From assembly GCA_030340625.1 (NCBI GenBank), contig JAOPHQ010000896.1:89875-153874 (forward strand): a DNA stretch of 64,000 bases, read 5' to 3'. Below, in pieces: positions 1-12,507 of this stretch. A model generated the notes under the pieces. That model was not told the origin of the DNA, did not search any database, and worked only from the letters and a program-made list of their open reading frames with translations. A program made the translations under genes and the position numbers. This DNA comes from Merluccius polli (lineage: Eukaryota > Chordata > Actinopteri > Gadiformes > Merlucciidae). How positions within the stretch are numbered: position 1 is the first letter of the stretch; each line of letters opens with the position of its first letter.

Positions 1-360
1 CTGCTAATTCAAATTCTGTAAGTCTCTCTGATTATTTGAGCACATTGTGAGAGACAGAACAAGTATGTCTACAAAACTGGAAAAAATCATGTGTGTAAAG
101 TGTAAACTGTGGCCAGGAGCAGCGTGGAAAGAGACAAAATCTGGATTAATTTTGGGCTCTCTCCCACTCTAACCTGCACTCTGGCGGGAAAAGGCGGGAA
201 AATTCCTCGCAATACACACCCATTATAATCTCATAATTTCTCCAAAAATTATCATGGTCATTGATCAGTGATTGATTAAAAACGATATGACCTATCAAAA
301 CGTGGAATAGTACACCAAATACACAAGACTTGTGTCTACTGTTTAATGTTCAAATTGAGT
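1..360. other. unclassified sequence, no gene seen
   Basis: I see no long reading frame, no repeat array and no RNA gene here. The segment is AT-rich and may be the outer flank of the inverted repeat that starts near 928. Confidence 0.4.
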
Positions 361-927
361 TTCTAGGTGAAAGAATGCCGGAGCAGCAGACAGCAGAAAA
401 GTCTTGTTTTTTTTACCTCCTCCCATTCATTCTCTATGGGACTTTTTTCGCTGTTTTTCGCGACTTACGTCGCGAAAAATTCGTATTATTTTCACAAAAG
501 TCTTAGCACACTTGCCCCGGAAGAGCCGCACGTTTTGATACCTTTTTTGTGTATGTGTGACCAAAGCTGCGGGAGGAGAAGTCGACCGAAAAAACGTGTA
601 AGAAACGTAAGAATAATAATAATAATAATAATAAGCCCGGTGGATAATAGATAGTGTGCTTTCAGGCACACTCAATAATAAGCCCGGTGGATAATAGATA
701 GTGTGCTTTCAGGCACACTCAATAATAAGCCCGGTGGATAATAGATAGTGTGCTTTCAGGCACACTCAATAATAATAATAATAAGCCCGGTGGATAATAG
801 ATAGTGTGCTTTCAGGCACACTCAATAATAAGCCCGGTGGATAATAGATAGTGTGCTTTCAGGCACACTCAATAAGAAGAAAAAATCCACACAATAACAA
901 TAGTGCTCGGTGCGATGGCACCGTGGC
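360..927. repeat. hairpin-rich repeat with a five-copy 47-bp tandem array
   Basis: A perfect 11-bp stem (TTTTTCGCGAC) with a 4-base loop lies at 454-479. It is followed by an (AAT)n tract and, from about 627 to 873, five near-identical 47-bp units separated by (AAT)n of variable length. Each unit contains the hairpin AGTGTGC-TTTCAG-GCACACT. A different hairpin, CGGTGC-GATG-GCACCG, follows near 906. The reading frames across the segment are low-complexity and not credible genes. The block has replaced the outer end of the left arm, because homology to the right arm stops at its edge. Confidence 0.7.
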
Positions 928-3603
928 ACTAATAAACAAATAGCCTAAATAATTAACATAATTCATAGCTGTCAGTCATACAGTCATATTTCTGCCACTT
1001 TCCCACAACTGATTGTGAATAAATTGCAAATGGTAGCAAACACTGGAATTATTATAGAGTGCTGTGATTCATGTAGGCATGTCATGATTAATTTATAGGG
1101 ATGCTCCGATCAATCGGCCGCCGATCGTTATCGGCCGATATGGACCCTAAACAGGTTGATCGGTGGGCTCTCAAAGTGCAGATCAGAAAAGCCGATCGCA
1201 TATAAATATATATTTTTTATTTTATTTTTTATTTTTTTGTATCCGAGACTGTTTTTCTGTGCGTGACATAAATTATATGAGATTGTTTTGTTTTCCGCGC
1301 GTGACGTAAATTCAGGCATGCAAACTAGTCACCTTTCGGCGAAATTCGCGGTTTTGAAGACAAAATGTACCACTTGTGTGATTTGTGGAGATCCGTTGAG
1401 AAATGTTTTTTAGGGGGGGGGGGGGGGGGAGAGGCGAGCGGGCGGGAGAGAAGACGCAGCATTCTGTCAGGCGGCACGACAAGCGGGCGCACTCCCGTGG
1501 AACTGACGCTTCCGTGCTCGTCGAACGCATGCGCACGCTCGTGGGAGCCGTTGGAAGAATTGAGAACTGTTTACATCTTTCTGACGTGGCGGTTGAAAAA
1601 TCGGTCCGCAGTGTGTTACGTCGGCCATAGTGTTACAATCGCGCGCACCCCCCCCCCCATCGGCCATAGGTCCCCCCCCCCCCGTCAACAATCGCGAACA
1701 CTCCCCCCCCCCCCATCCATTCTGTGATCGGTATCTGCAGATTAATGATTCCTGTGATCGGTGATCGGATCGGCCCCCAAAAATGCTGATCGGAGCATCC
1801 CTATTAATTTACACTAATTAATTTACAAATTTCAACTTATTTCTTTGATTAAGGCTACCTAATCGGTTACTTATTAGATTTGATTCAACTTTATTGTCAT
1901 TGCTCAGAGTACAAGTATGCTAAACTGCATTTTGTTGTCTCTGTACTTGTACAATGAATTAATTTAAATGCTATATAAATAAAGGCTAGTCACCTCTCAA
2001 ATAAAGTTGTCAGTATACAATACAAACAAAATCTGAATCTATAAATAAATAATGTTTATAAACTTGATAAACATAATATAAAAAAACATTCACCAACAAT
2101 AACAATGATTTGACTACTCAATGCAGAGAATGTAGGTAGTAGTCAAATTGAAGAGGGGATGAACGATTTGAAATAGTGGTTAGCTTTACAAGCAGGTAAA
2201 ACATAACGACGCTCTGATGGCAACAGAGAAAATTCACTTGAATTCAAGTCCCTTTGTTTCACTCCGGTGATGTTAGAACAGATTTTAACAATACTGTTCA
2301 GGCTGTTTCTGTCTTTTACTGTGAGGCTGTGAAACCAGCAGATAAAAGAAAAGCTCAGGAAACTCTCAATAAAAGATTGATAAAATATCACAATGGCTAT
2401 AAATGGTCATATTAAGTAATATGGAAATATTTATATGAAACATTAAGTAGTTTAAGGGGTAAATGGGGTCTAAACTGCTCCAAATTGAAAAACATGACTA
2501 AGGATAAGGTCACCATCAATATGTTGAACACATTTTGCCACTAAATATCCCTTAAAATATGTTTTAGTGATTTTATCCATCTTGGCTCTATATAGGCTGT
2601 GAGAAAGTACACATCAGTAAGTGTCTTGGCAGTGAGCAAGATAAAAATGAAACTTTGTCGTAGGATGACATTGAATACATTGTTGGAAAGGTCTTGATCT
2701 GCAGAGTACAGGTATGCCACTGTGGACATTCTGGGTGGTTCCTGCTCCTCAGGAATGCCCTTTGAACCTTGAACCTAAGGCTCTTTTAAAGGCTTACAGA
2801 AAAGCAACACAATGTGATACAAACATGGGGAAAACATTTTTGGAAAGCTGTTGACTTCTTCTATCATGGCCTTTGTGGCCTTTGCCAAACCATCAGGGGG
2901 CGCTACTGGGTAGGGTCAAAACCAGATTTCACCCAATTAACAATAGTAAAAATGAAATCTGACCAAATAAATGTGCTCCCCAGTCCCTAAAACATATAAT
3001 ACACTTGCGAAGTTCCTTGACACATTTTCACATAAAAGGGAACATTTTAACTAAACATTTTAGAACTACAAAAAACATGGCGGAAAAAAACATGGCGCCG
3101 CACACTTCAGTGTATTGCATTTTCCGACCGTTTGTAGTTTTTTTAATTCATTTTCCGGGTTAGGGTTAGCGTTTTGCCCATTTTCAAGAGAGAAAGTATA
3201 ACCTGATCATATTTTGTTCATATTATAGGGAGATTGATGTTGTAAAAATATAAATATAGGCTACATTCTATTTCAAGTGTTTTTAGACGTGTTTCCACAG
3301 CTGCTTTGTTTGTCCATGAATTGGATGAACATGAATTGTTTGGAGTTCACATTGTGGGACATACATTGTGGTGTGGGACAATACTAGTTGTTGTTGTTGT
3401 TTTTTTAACAAACTTTATTGTCAACAATATTATGACATTACAACAACAATAGTACAGTAAGGACAGTACTTCCGGCTGATAGGTCCTCCCCAATGGGACA
3501 GGTGGTCACGGCCATATATATATATATATGGTCACGGCGTCTTTCAGCCGTAGCCCCTAGCAACCTGACGTCATTGAAACATGGTGCAGGAATCAGAGCT
3601 ATA
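928..3603 (+). repeat. left arm of a large inverted repeat
   Basis: This sequence recurs as its reverse complement at 7484-7954 plus 13514-15182, with only scattered substitutions visible by eye. The arm contains a tail resembling fish LINE 3' ends (an AGTTGAATCTAATCTAAT-like run near 1880) and no credible open gene. It is interrupted by the hAT at 1096-1803. Its inner end contains a short (TA)n tract near 3513 and the sequence running to about 3603 that reappears near 7484. Whether it is a terminal repeat of a very large transposon or an inverted segmental duplication cannot be told from sequence alone. Confidence 0.85.
1096..1803. mobile_element. non-autonomous hAT element (708 bp)
   Basis: The terminal inverted repeats are TAGGGATGCTCCGATCA and its complement, flanked by the perfect 8-bp duplication TTAATTTA at 1088-1095 and 1804-1811. 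The empty site survives in the other arm of the inverted repeat, near 14990-15020, which fixes the boundaries. The interior has long G and C runs and no transposase. A block near 1606-1680, with GCGCGC followed by a C-run and TCGGCCATAGG, recurs in an unrelated hAT at 56.7 kb. Confidence 0.93.
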
Positions 3604-5350
3604 GAGTAAACATAGAGTTGTTTATAGAGTTGTTTACTCTATAGCTCTGATACAGGAGTAATAACTAACTAATAGGACGGATGCCCACACACCACTGAAC
3701 GTCAAACGTCTGACGGAGACGATCTCCGTCATTGACTGACGCTAAAGTGCCCTTACCAACAGTCGCTATTTGACGATCTGGGAGTGAAACTGTGTTGTCC
3801 TGACTGAGTTTTCATAAAGATTATGCAATACATATTACACCCCAACTGTTTCTGTGGTAGGTTTTGAAAGCACAAAAGAAAACCGTGATCCGCGTGTTCG
3901 AGGTTTACACCCGCGACTCCGTTTTCAAAACAGCCCAATTTGGCGAGAAAGCCGTGAAGCTGGCAACCCTGCATCACCGTCACCTTCATTATAATTCATG
4001 TATTTTATAACCAGCAATTTATGTATCTTATAACCATGAAATGTCCTTGTTGGTTGTGCTCTCTTCAGGCGCCTCCACAGTGCCACGCGCGGATACTGTC
4101 GGTACAACACGCTATGTTACTTTGAAATGCGACGTAATCCAGTGTTCACGAAAATGTTCAATTAATGCTTTTGGCGACTGGGTAAATTAATTTAACTGCC
4201 ATGTAGAAATCAACAGTTTCACAGGTAATGATAATGAACAAGTTGCATGTTTATTATACTCCGTGTCCAGATAGAAAGTGCAAACACAAAGATAAATTAT
4301 AAAAGGTAATACAACAATCTAGTTATTTAAAGATATGTAGTCTACAGCTGGGGATTGATTAAAGTTCACTGTAGACACATTGACAATTGGATAATGGATA
4401 ACAGTCTGTGTTGATACAATGAAAGAGAGAGAGAAGGCTCTCAAAGAGAGGGTGGGACAACCAAGTATGAAAAGAAAGATAATTTTAATTTTCCTATTGA
4501 GATCAATATTTTAATGGCAAATGTGTGTGAAACATGAGTGAGTCAATGAGAGAGTGTGACAGAGACAGCCAATAAAGCTTATTCAATTGAGGGAGGAGTG
4601 AGAGACAGAGCACGAGAGAGAGAGAGGCTGTAATGGGTTTTTTTCACGGATTGGAAGACAGTTGATAAGCTCAGAACCGGCGTCCTGGCGGTCTTCCCCC
4701 TCTCATAGTCCTCCTCACTGGGGAACCATTGTCACGTGTTTACATGTGGATTTTGGCACACTTCTGCCGCGCAGATCTGTAAATGCGATCCGTGTGTAAA
4801 AACGATTTGTCTGTAACTTCACGCAATACAGTCTACACACCACTAGTCGGCGCGTAGCACCCAGACGACTGGCCAGTGTCATTAACGGCAGCCATCTTCC
4901 CCATGACGATGACACGCTTAACGTCACTGGGTGCTACGCGCCGACTAAGGGATTTTTTCAGAGCGCCCCCAAGCTATAAAATTCAACGACGCTGATTGGC
5001 GAAATAAATATTTTTTTGCATAGCAACCGGGGAACCATTGGCTTAAATTCCAGCACTGTTGTGCTGATCAAACTGGCGCCCAGGGAAGACAGCCTATTGG
5101 CTAGCCTACACCACGTTGAACGTGACAGTGAACGTAACGTTGAACGTGACAGTGAATGCAGATATCATTCTGGAGAGTTCTAAAGTAAAATCATTATTAG
5201 CATGTAATTAACACCGATTCTTTTTTTTAAAAAAATATATACTTTTCAAAATGAGAGATTATATAAAAAAATAAAAAATAAAATAAAAACAGGCAGGCAG
5301 GTCGGTGGGAGGGCGGCGCCCCAGCGCCCTCTATGGGCGAGCCGCCACTG
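3604..5350. other. spacer between repeat arms; no gene, one strong inverted repeat
   Basis: No convincing gene is present. A perfect 20-bp inverted repeat (TAGTCGGCGCGTAGCACCCA at 4844-4863, complement at 4928-4947) encloses 64 bases. Purine-rich GA tracts lie near 4410-4640. The stretch at about 5285-5350 ends in GAGCCGCCACTG, which looks like the terminal repeat of a fish hAT with the end CAGTGGCGGCTC, but I could not find its partner end. Confidence 0.5.
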
Positions 5351-5351
5351 A

Positions 5352-5699
5352 CGTTCACCCAGAGTAACAGATTAGTAACCTTAATCTAATAAATAAGTTG
5401 ATATATAAATGAATTATTACATGCATACATGAATCACAGCACTCTATTAACTCTATTACTCTCCTTAAATTGACCGCTGCAGCCAGCACACTTTGAAGGC
5501 GAGCTGTCTCTGTTTCCGGCTCTCGACTTCCTTGTTCAATGTTCATTGTACAACTTGGATAATGGAACAAGCTGACGCTTTGGCGCGCTGAATTGCATTG
5601 CACGTCTCGGACAATGAAATTAGGCAATACCCCCTAAACGGTCCGTGTACGAAGTATAATTCATTTACAGTTGTTCACGTTGTATAATGAAAAAGGCCA
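5352..5699 (+). repeat. partial extra copy of the inverted repeat's outer end
   Basis: This matches the outer part of the right arm (about 14935-15385) in the same orientation, with more differences than the two main arms show. It ends at CCCCTAAAC followed by a 60-bp block (5640-5699). The same block lies after the equivalent CCCCTAAAC at 15386 in the opposite orientation and is duplicated there. Confidence 0.75.
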
Positions 5700-7160
5700 G
5701 GAATTATCATATTTCTTTTACAATTGGATACTGGTTTGGAGTCACTGGGTCACATGGCATGGAAGCTATTGAAAGAACAGTATCATTTCTGAATATTAAT
5801 ATTCATATAAAATAGAGGAAGCACTAAAATACAATACAAAGTGGTGTGTCTTTTTCCTAGGCTTTAGATTTACAATTGGATACTGGTTTGGAGTCACTGG
5901 GTCACATGACATGGAAGCTATTGAAAGAAATATGATCATTCCTGCATATTAATATTCATATAAAATAGAGGAAGCAATAAAATACCATAACAAGTGGTGT
6001 GTCTTATTCTTAGGGTTTACTTTTACAATTGGATACTGGTTTGGAGTCACTGGGTCACATGGCATGGAAGATATTGAAAGAAATATGATAATTCCTGCAT
6101 ACTAATATTCATATAAAATAGAGGAAGCAATAAAATACCATAACAAGTGGTGTGTCTTATTCCTAGGCTTTAGATTTACAATTGGATACTGGTTTGGAGT
6201 CACTGGGTCACATGGCATGGAAGCTATTGAAAGAACAGTATCATTTCTGAATATTAATATTCATATAAAATAGAGGAAGCACTAAAATACAATACAAAGT
6301 GGTGTGTCTTATTCCTAGGCTTTAGATTTACAATTGGATACTGGTTTGGAGTCACTGGGTCACATGGCATGGAAGCTATTGAAATAAATATGATAATTCC
6401 TGCATATTAATATTCATATAAAATAGAGGAAGCAATAAAATACCATAACAAGTGGTGTGTCTTATTCTTAGGGTTTACTTTTACAATTGGATACTGGTTT
6501 GGAGTCACTGGGTCACATGGCATGGAAGCTATTGAAAGAACAGTATCATTTCTGAATATTAATATTCATATAAAATAGAGGAAGTACTAAAATACAATAC
6601 AAAGTGGTGTGTCTTATTCCTAGGCTTTAGATTTACAATTGGATACTGGTTTGGAGTCACTGGGTCACATGACATGGAAGCTATTGAAATAAATATGATA
6701 ATTCCTGCATATTAATATTCATATAAAATAGAGGAAGCAATAAAATACCATAACAAGTGGTGTGTCTTATTCTTAGGGTTTACTTTTACAATTGGATACT
6801 GGTTTGGAGTCACTGGGTCACATGGCATGGAAGATATTGAAAGAAATATGATCATTCCTGCATACTAATATTCATATAAAATAGAGGAAGCAATAAAATA
6901 CCATAACAAGTGGTGTGTCTTATTCTTAGGGTTTACTTTTACAATTGGATACTGGTTTGGAGTCACTGGGTCACATGGCATGGAAGCTATTGAAAGAACA
7001 GTATAATTTCTGAATATTAATATTCATATAAAATAGAGGAAGCAATAAAATACCATAACAAGTGGTGTGTCTTATTCTTAGGGTTTAATAATACAATTAG
7101 GTACTGGTTTGGAGTCAGTGGGTCACATGACATGGAAGCTATTGAAAAAACTGCAAGTAT
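5700..7160 (+). repeat. satellite array, ten units of about 152-153 bp
   Basis: Units begin with ACAATTGGATACTGGTTTGG at about 5720, 5872, 6025, 6178, 6330, 6483, 6635, 6788 and 6941, with a degenerate last one at 7093. Two variants occur. One has CAGTATCATTTCTGAATATT and TACAATACAAAG. The other has AATATGATAATTCCTGCATA and TACCATAACAAG. Their order (roughly A B B A B A B B A' and a decayed unit) suggests growth by duplication of multi-unit blocks. There is no reading frame. Confidence 0.92.
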
Positions 7161-7483
7161 GTTGTATTGATACATTTACGTGAAGTAATTCATTGACGGT
7201 CCCTAAATCAGTTTCCAGCGATTCACCGCGAGGCTCTGCGAGGTGCGCTAACCGCTCTCCTGCTGCTATTGCCGGGCAAACCTCCGTGAAGTCGCGGCTG
7301 GAACTGGACTGAATGTCCGTCGAATATCCAACCTAAAACTAACTTCACCGCGGTGGTGATCTGTGTGTTTTGTCGTTGTGAACTGAGCTATCATCGCAGC
7401 ACGTCCAGTCTGAAATACCACTTGCAATATCAAGCATTTTTACTGTACCATTTTGGAGAAATTCAACAATAAAAGTCCCATAG
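7161..7483. other. unclassified sequence between satellite and right arm
   Basis: A moderately GC-rich stretch with no long frame. It is neither satellite nor arm, and I do not recognise it. Confidence 0.35.
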
Positions 7484-7568
7484 CTCTGATTCCTGCACCA
7501 TGTTTCAATGACGTCAGGTTGCTAGGGGCTATGGCTGAAAGACGCCGTGACCATAGACATACTATTTG

Positions 7569-7624
<56 letters not shown>

Positions 7625-7664
7625 CCAATGGGACAGGTGGTCACGGCCATAGACATTATATAGC

Positions 7665-7706
<42 letters not shown>

Positions 7707-8522
7707 TGTATATATAGGCTATATGTCTATGGCCGTGACCACCTGTCCCATTGGGGAGGACCTATCAGCCGGAAGTACTGTCCTTACTGTACTATTGTTT
7801 ATGTTGTAATGTCATAATATTGTTGACAATATTATGACTTGTTTGTTAAAAAAAACAAAACAACAACAACTATTATTGTCCCACACCACAATGTATGTCC
7901 CACAATGTGAACTCCAAACAATTCATGTTCATCCAATTCATGGACAAACAAAGCCAGGGTTGCCAACTTTGGGACTTTGGCTGGAGTGAGACTCTAAAAT
8001 ATTAGTGTGAGCAGCTGCGAATTTTTTGGACAACCCTAACCCTAATTTTTTTTTTTTTTACAAAATAGTCCTCGTTTACTTAGTATAAACCCTCATTTAT
8101 GAAAAAAAAAGTTAAAGAATGGAAACGCTTTTTCAAAATGCACAATTAATTTATTGATTGTACTATTACAAAATAAAGACAGGCATCTTAAATAAAGACA
8201 GAGAAATAAATTTAAAAAAAGGGACACAGTAGTTACCTATTAGTTACCTATTACCTGTTAGTTATCTCCTCAGAGCTGGCTGGCGCGCATCAGTGGGCTC
8301 CGACTCCGAGTCCGAACCTATACGTACGCTCTGAACTCTCTCTGACCTTCTCAAACGCAACTTAGTATCAGGTGCGTGCAGAGGCGGTCCTGGCTAGATT
8401 TGCGCCCTGGGCGAACACCCCTAGCCTGGCTCCGCCCTCCGACGTACTTCCGCTCAATTTTCATTTCCCTTCAGTACTAGGTCTGGGTATTCGGCATATT
8501 CGCGGGTTTTCTCCCGGTAAAG

Positions 8523-9022
8523 AAGAAGATAAGGACGCCTTCTACAATCAGCTCCAAACCGTGCTTGAAGAGATCCCCAGCTATGACATCAAGATGCTGA
8601 TTGGAGACTTCAATGCAAAACTGGATGATGACAGAAGGGGCCTTAACACCACAGTGGGACCACACGGGTCTGCAAGCTCCACAAATGACAACGGAGAGAG
8701 ACTGTTGATGCTAACCAGCACCAACGGTTTCAGCATCGGAAACACCTTTTTTGGGCACAAGCGGATCCACAAGATGACCTGGGTTTCACCTGGTGGTGGG
8801 ACCCGGAACGAGCTGGACTACATCTGCATCAACACAAGGTGGCGCTCATCATTGCTAGACGTTCGCTCCTATAGAGGTGCAGATGTAGGATCAGATCACT
8901 TCCTTGTGGTGGGTAAAATCAGGCTGAAGCTAAAGAAGGTGGAAAAGGTGCAGCCCAAGAGACCTTACGCGGTGGACAAGCTGAAGAATAACAACGTATC
9001 AGAAAGCTTCCGTGAGGAGTTG
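8523..9022 (+). pseudogene. LINE endonuclease domain, C-terminal part
   Basis: The frame encodes the second half of an exonuclease-endonuclease-phosphatase fold. It has a metal-site GDFNAK motif, a TWVSPGGGTRNELDYI block and the catalytic SDH in GADVGSDHFLVV. The 5' part is missing because reverse transcription stopped early. Upstream in-frame residues from 8372 come from the host hAT and are not part of the protein. The open frame after 9022 runs into a (TTTA)n tail belonging to the nested LINE. This pattern is close to that of the abundant animal copies annotated as craniofacial development protein 2-like. Confidence 0.88.
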
Positions 9023-9026
9023 AGTA

Positions 9027-10456
9027 TTTATTTATTTATTTATTTATTTATTTATCAGGGACAATGCACATTAATCAACACGTCATTTTTAAATTCCATG
9101 TAAATGGGCCAGAGTTAGCCATAAGCTAATTTTCATCTGTAGTCCCTGAGCAGGCTCTTACAAAGTGATAAAAGTGATCCGTACAAAAACATACAATACA
9201 GTAAAAACATGCATACAACATACATTACAACACGAAAACATAGTACAGGGGGCAGTGAAAAAAGAAGCTAGTAATATTGAATTTTACTCATGATTACAGA
9301 TTTGGTTTGCTTTAAGCCACTTCTTAAGGTTACATTTGAAGGTGAGATAGTTGGAGGTCTCTCTTACTTCAGTAGGGAGACTGTTCCAATGATGCGAGGC
9401 TCTAACAGAGAAGACTGTTTTCCCAAACACACTGCGTCTGTTTGGAACTTCGCAGTCCCCTCTGGTAGTTGCCCTCGTTATTCTGGCACCACTGTCCCTA
9501 CGACCTATAAATTGTGTCAGTGGTGGAGGTGCAAGTCCGTTTAGAATCTTAAACGTGAGACAAGCATCTGCAAAGTGTTTAAGGCTGTCAAAATTTAATA
9601 AATTGTACTTTTGGACTATATGGCAGTGGTGGTAACGGTTGGGTTTTTGGTCCAGTGTTTTAAGTGTCTGTTTGTACAGTGACTCTATGGGTTTTAAAGT
9701 TGTCAGATTTGTCTGTGACCAGGTTGTGAAACAGTACGTTATGTGTGAGAAGATCATAGCATGCATGAACAGTTTAGCTGCGTCTGTTGTTAAATATGGT
9801 CTTATGTGTCTGAAATTAGATAAATTGAATTTGATTTTGTTGGCAACATTTTTAACATGTTTTTTGAATGTCAGGTTTGAGTCTAGTGTGATTCCAAGAT
9901 ATTTAAATTGTGATACTACCTGAATACTGTTACCTTTGATAAGAATGTCAGTGTCAGGATCTGTAGAATTGCGTGAGAAAAACATACAGACAGTTTTGTT
10001 TGTGTTGAGGTGTAAACATGAGTTCCTCAACCAATCAGATACATGGACCATGGCTGCAGTTAATTTTTCAGCTGCTAATTGTTTGTTTTTAGTATGTATA
10101 TACAGAACTGTGTCATCAGCGTACATTTGTATGGAGACAGTTGGACATATAGAGGGCAGATCATTTATATACAAACTAAACAGAATGGGGCCCAGTATTG
10201 ATCCCTGAGGAACTCCTATGTTACAGTTGAGATATGTTGACTGTGTATTGCCAATGCGAACACTTTGCTTCCTATTTACCAAATATGAACGCATCCATTC
10301 AACAGTTTCAGTAGAGAAGTTAAAGAAGGAAAGTTTTGACAAGAGTACCTGATGGTCTACAGTGTCAAATGCCTTTTTAAGGTCCAGAAATACAGCGCCC
10401 ACTATGCCACCAGCATCTAACTTTGACTTTACACTTTCCAGGAAATAACAATTGGC
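9027..10456 (-). mobile_element. 5'-truncated CR1/L2-like LINE inside the RTE-like LINE
   Basis: On the minus strand this reads a reverse transcriptase C-terminal half, a 3' untranslated region and an (AAAT)n tail (9027-9052 on the plus strand). A short repeat AGTA flanks it at 9023-9026 and 10457-10460. Removing it rejoins the host LINE's frame (EELS before, KKLAVPQ after), which confirms the limits. Confidence 0.88.
9284..10456 (-). pseudogene. LINE reverse transcriptase, C-terminal two thirds
   Basis: One uninterrupted frame of about 390 codons. It contains the RT motifs FLDLKKAFDTVDH, GVPQGSILGPILFSLYIND and the catalytic YADDT box, then the thumb and a C-terminal region typical of CR1/L2 or Rex-type LINEs (NWNSLP-like ending ASHHWNSLP). 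The nominal ATG at 10483 lies outside the insertion. The true protein would have started far upstream and is lost by 5' truncation. No inactivating stop was seen in the part that remains, so this copy may be fairly recent. Confidence 0.9.
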
Positions 10457-12507
10457 AGTAAGAAGCTTGCGGTACCACAACATCCTTCAACCATTGAGGA
10501 GCAGTGGAGTCTGTTCTCACGTACCATCACTGAGACTGCAGAGGCAGTTTTAGGCAGAAGGAGGGGTACCAACAAAGAAAGGTGGATAACAGACCACACA
10601 TGGAAGTTGATCGATGAACGAAAGGTGGCCAAAATAAAAAGAGAACAGAAGAGGAGACTCCGGAGTTGGAGGATGGAAGATGAGGAGTACAGGCGTCTGG
10701 ACAGGGAAGTGAAGAAGAGCTGCAGAAATGATAAAAGACGGTGGCTAGAGGAGAAAGCAAGAGAGGCACAGGAGGCAGCGGAGAAGAACAACACAAAAAC
10801 GCTGTACAGGATCGTACGGGAGCTAACCAGCTCCAGGAGCAGCTCCGGTGTGCCAACCAGGAGCAAGGATGGCAGGGCACTCCTGACCGACGAAGAGCAG
10901 GAGGCAAGGTGGGTGGAGCACTTCAAGGAGGTTCTCAATCAGCCAATACCTTCCATGCTCTTCAATTTCGATCGCGAAACACCGGCTCCAACTCTGAACG
11001 TTACTTCAGGAGGGATATCCGGGACTGAGGTTGTCCGAGCAATCAAGAGCCTCAAAAACAACAAGGCACCGGGACTCGACGAGGTAGCCGCCGAGTTGTT
11101 GAAGCACGGCCAGGACGTTGTTGTGGAGAGCCTCACTAGCCTGTTCAACATGATTTGGCACGCTGAAGAAGTTCCAGCCGACTGGAGACGTGGGGTCATT
11201 GTGACACTGCCCAAGAAGGGAAACCTCGCGGACTGCAACAACTGGCGGGGCATCACACTGCTGTCTATCCCTAGCCAGGTATTCTGCAGTGTATTGCTCC
11301 AACGTCTTAAAGAGGAGGTGGACAACATCCTAAGGGAAGAACAAGCTGGCTTCAGGAAGGGAAGGTCCTGCTCCGAACAGATCTTCACTCTTCGCAACAT
11401 CATTGAGCAGTGCCAAGAGCTTCAGACACCCCTCATGATCAACTACATCGATTTAAAAAAAGCTTTCACCGGGAATCACTGTGGCAGATCGTCCAGCTGT
11501 ATGGTGTACCACCCAAGTACGTGAACATCTTCAGGTCCCTGTACCACAACTCCACTTGCAGAGTCAAAACCAACAACGGCACAACCGATGACTTTGACAT
11601 CGTGACCGGTGTAAGACAGGGTTGCATTCTGTCACCACTGCTCTTCATTATTACAATTGACTTTGTGATGAGGAAGTCCGTCACCGGGAAAAACTTCGGT
11701 ATCAAGTGGGGAGGGGGCAGACTAGCCGATCTGGACTTTGCGGACGATTTGGCTCTGTTAAGTCATACCCGGCCTGCACTCCAAGAGTTGACCAACAGAC
11801 TCCATGAGCACGGAGATAAGGTCGGTTTACGGATAAGCCAAGAAAAGACAAAGGCCATGATCATTGGACAATACCAACACCTTCCACCACTCACTATAGG
11901 CATACATGACATAGAGTATGTTGACAACTTCACGTACCTTGGAAGTAACATCTCGAACACAGGAGACGTGGAGAAAGACGTCAACAACCGAGTTGGCAAA
12001 GCTGCAGGAGTGTTTCAGCGTCTCCGCAACATTTGGTCGTCTAAAACCATCTCTACGGCCACCAAGCTACGCCTCTATATGTCAGTGGTCATCCCAACAG
12101 CGACCTACGCCGGTGAGACGTGGACGAAGACAGCCAACACGACCAACAAGTTGGACGTCTTCCACCGAAGATGCCTCAGATCCATCCTGAGGATCTCATG
12201 GAGAGACCACATCACCAATGAGGAGGTGATGAGAAGGGCAGGGGTAGCACCACTGTCTGTTATCATCGATGGAAGGAGAAGGAGAATGGCTGGACACGTA
12301 CTCCGACTGCCAAGAGAAAGACCGGCAAGTGTGGCAATGGACTGGATGCCAGAAGGTGGAAAGAGGAAGAGAGGGAGGCCAAAAAAGACATGGAGACAGA
12401 CAGCGAAGGAAGACCTAAGCGAGATGGGTGTCAGCTGGCACGGAGCAAGAAGGGTCGCCAGAGACCGGAATAAATGGAGAGGACTCGTCGCCCAATGTTC
12501 CAAATAG
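10457..12507 (+). pseudogene. LINE linker, reverse transcriptase and C-terminal domain, frameshifted
   Basis: The first frame (usable to about 11466) holds the charged linker and RT N-terminal motifs (SLKNNKAPGLDEV, WRRGVIVTLPKKG, EEQAGFRKGRS, INYIDLKKAF). A small deletion just after the KKAF codons, near 11465, shifts the frame. The second frame (to 12507) continues with HRESLWQIV, GVRQGCILSPLLF, the catalytic FADD and the C-terminal LDVFHRRCLRSIL and RRRMAGHVLRLP blocks. A single lesion of this kind means the domain is otherwise well kept. The function would have been target-primed reverse transcription. Confidence 0.92.

Noticed and set aside
5700..7160. Possible CRISPR array
   Set aside because: Units of about 153 bp follow one another with no unique spacers, and the surrounding genes are animal transposons.
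7453..7809. 118-codon Ile/Tyr-rich frame
   Set aside because: It comes from (TA)n microsatellites.
10429..10938. 169-codon minus-strand frame, Ser/Leu-rich
   Set aside because: It is antisense to the charged linker of the RTE-like LINE.
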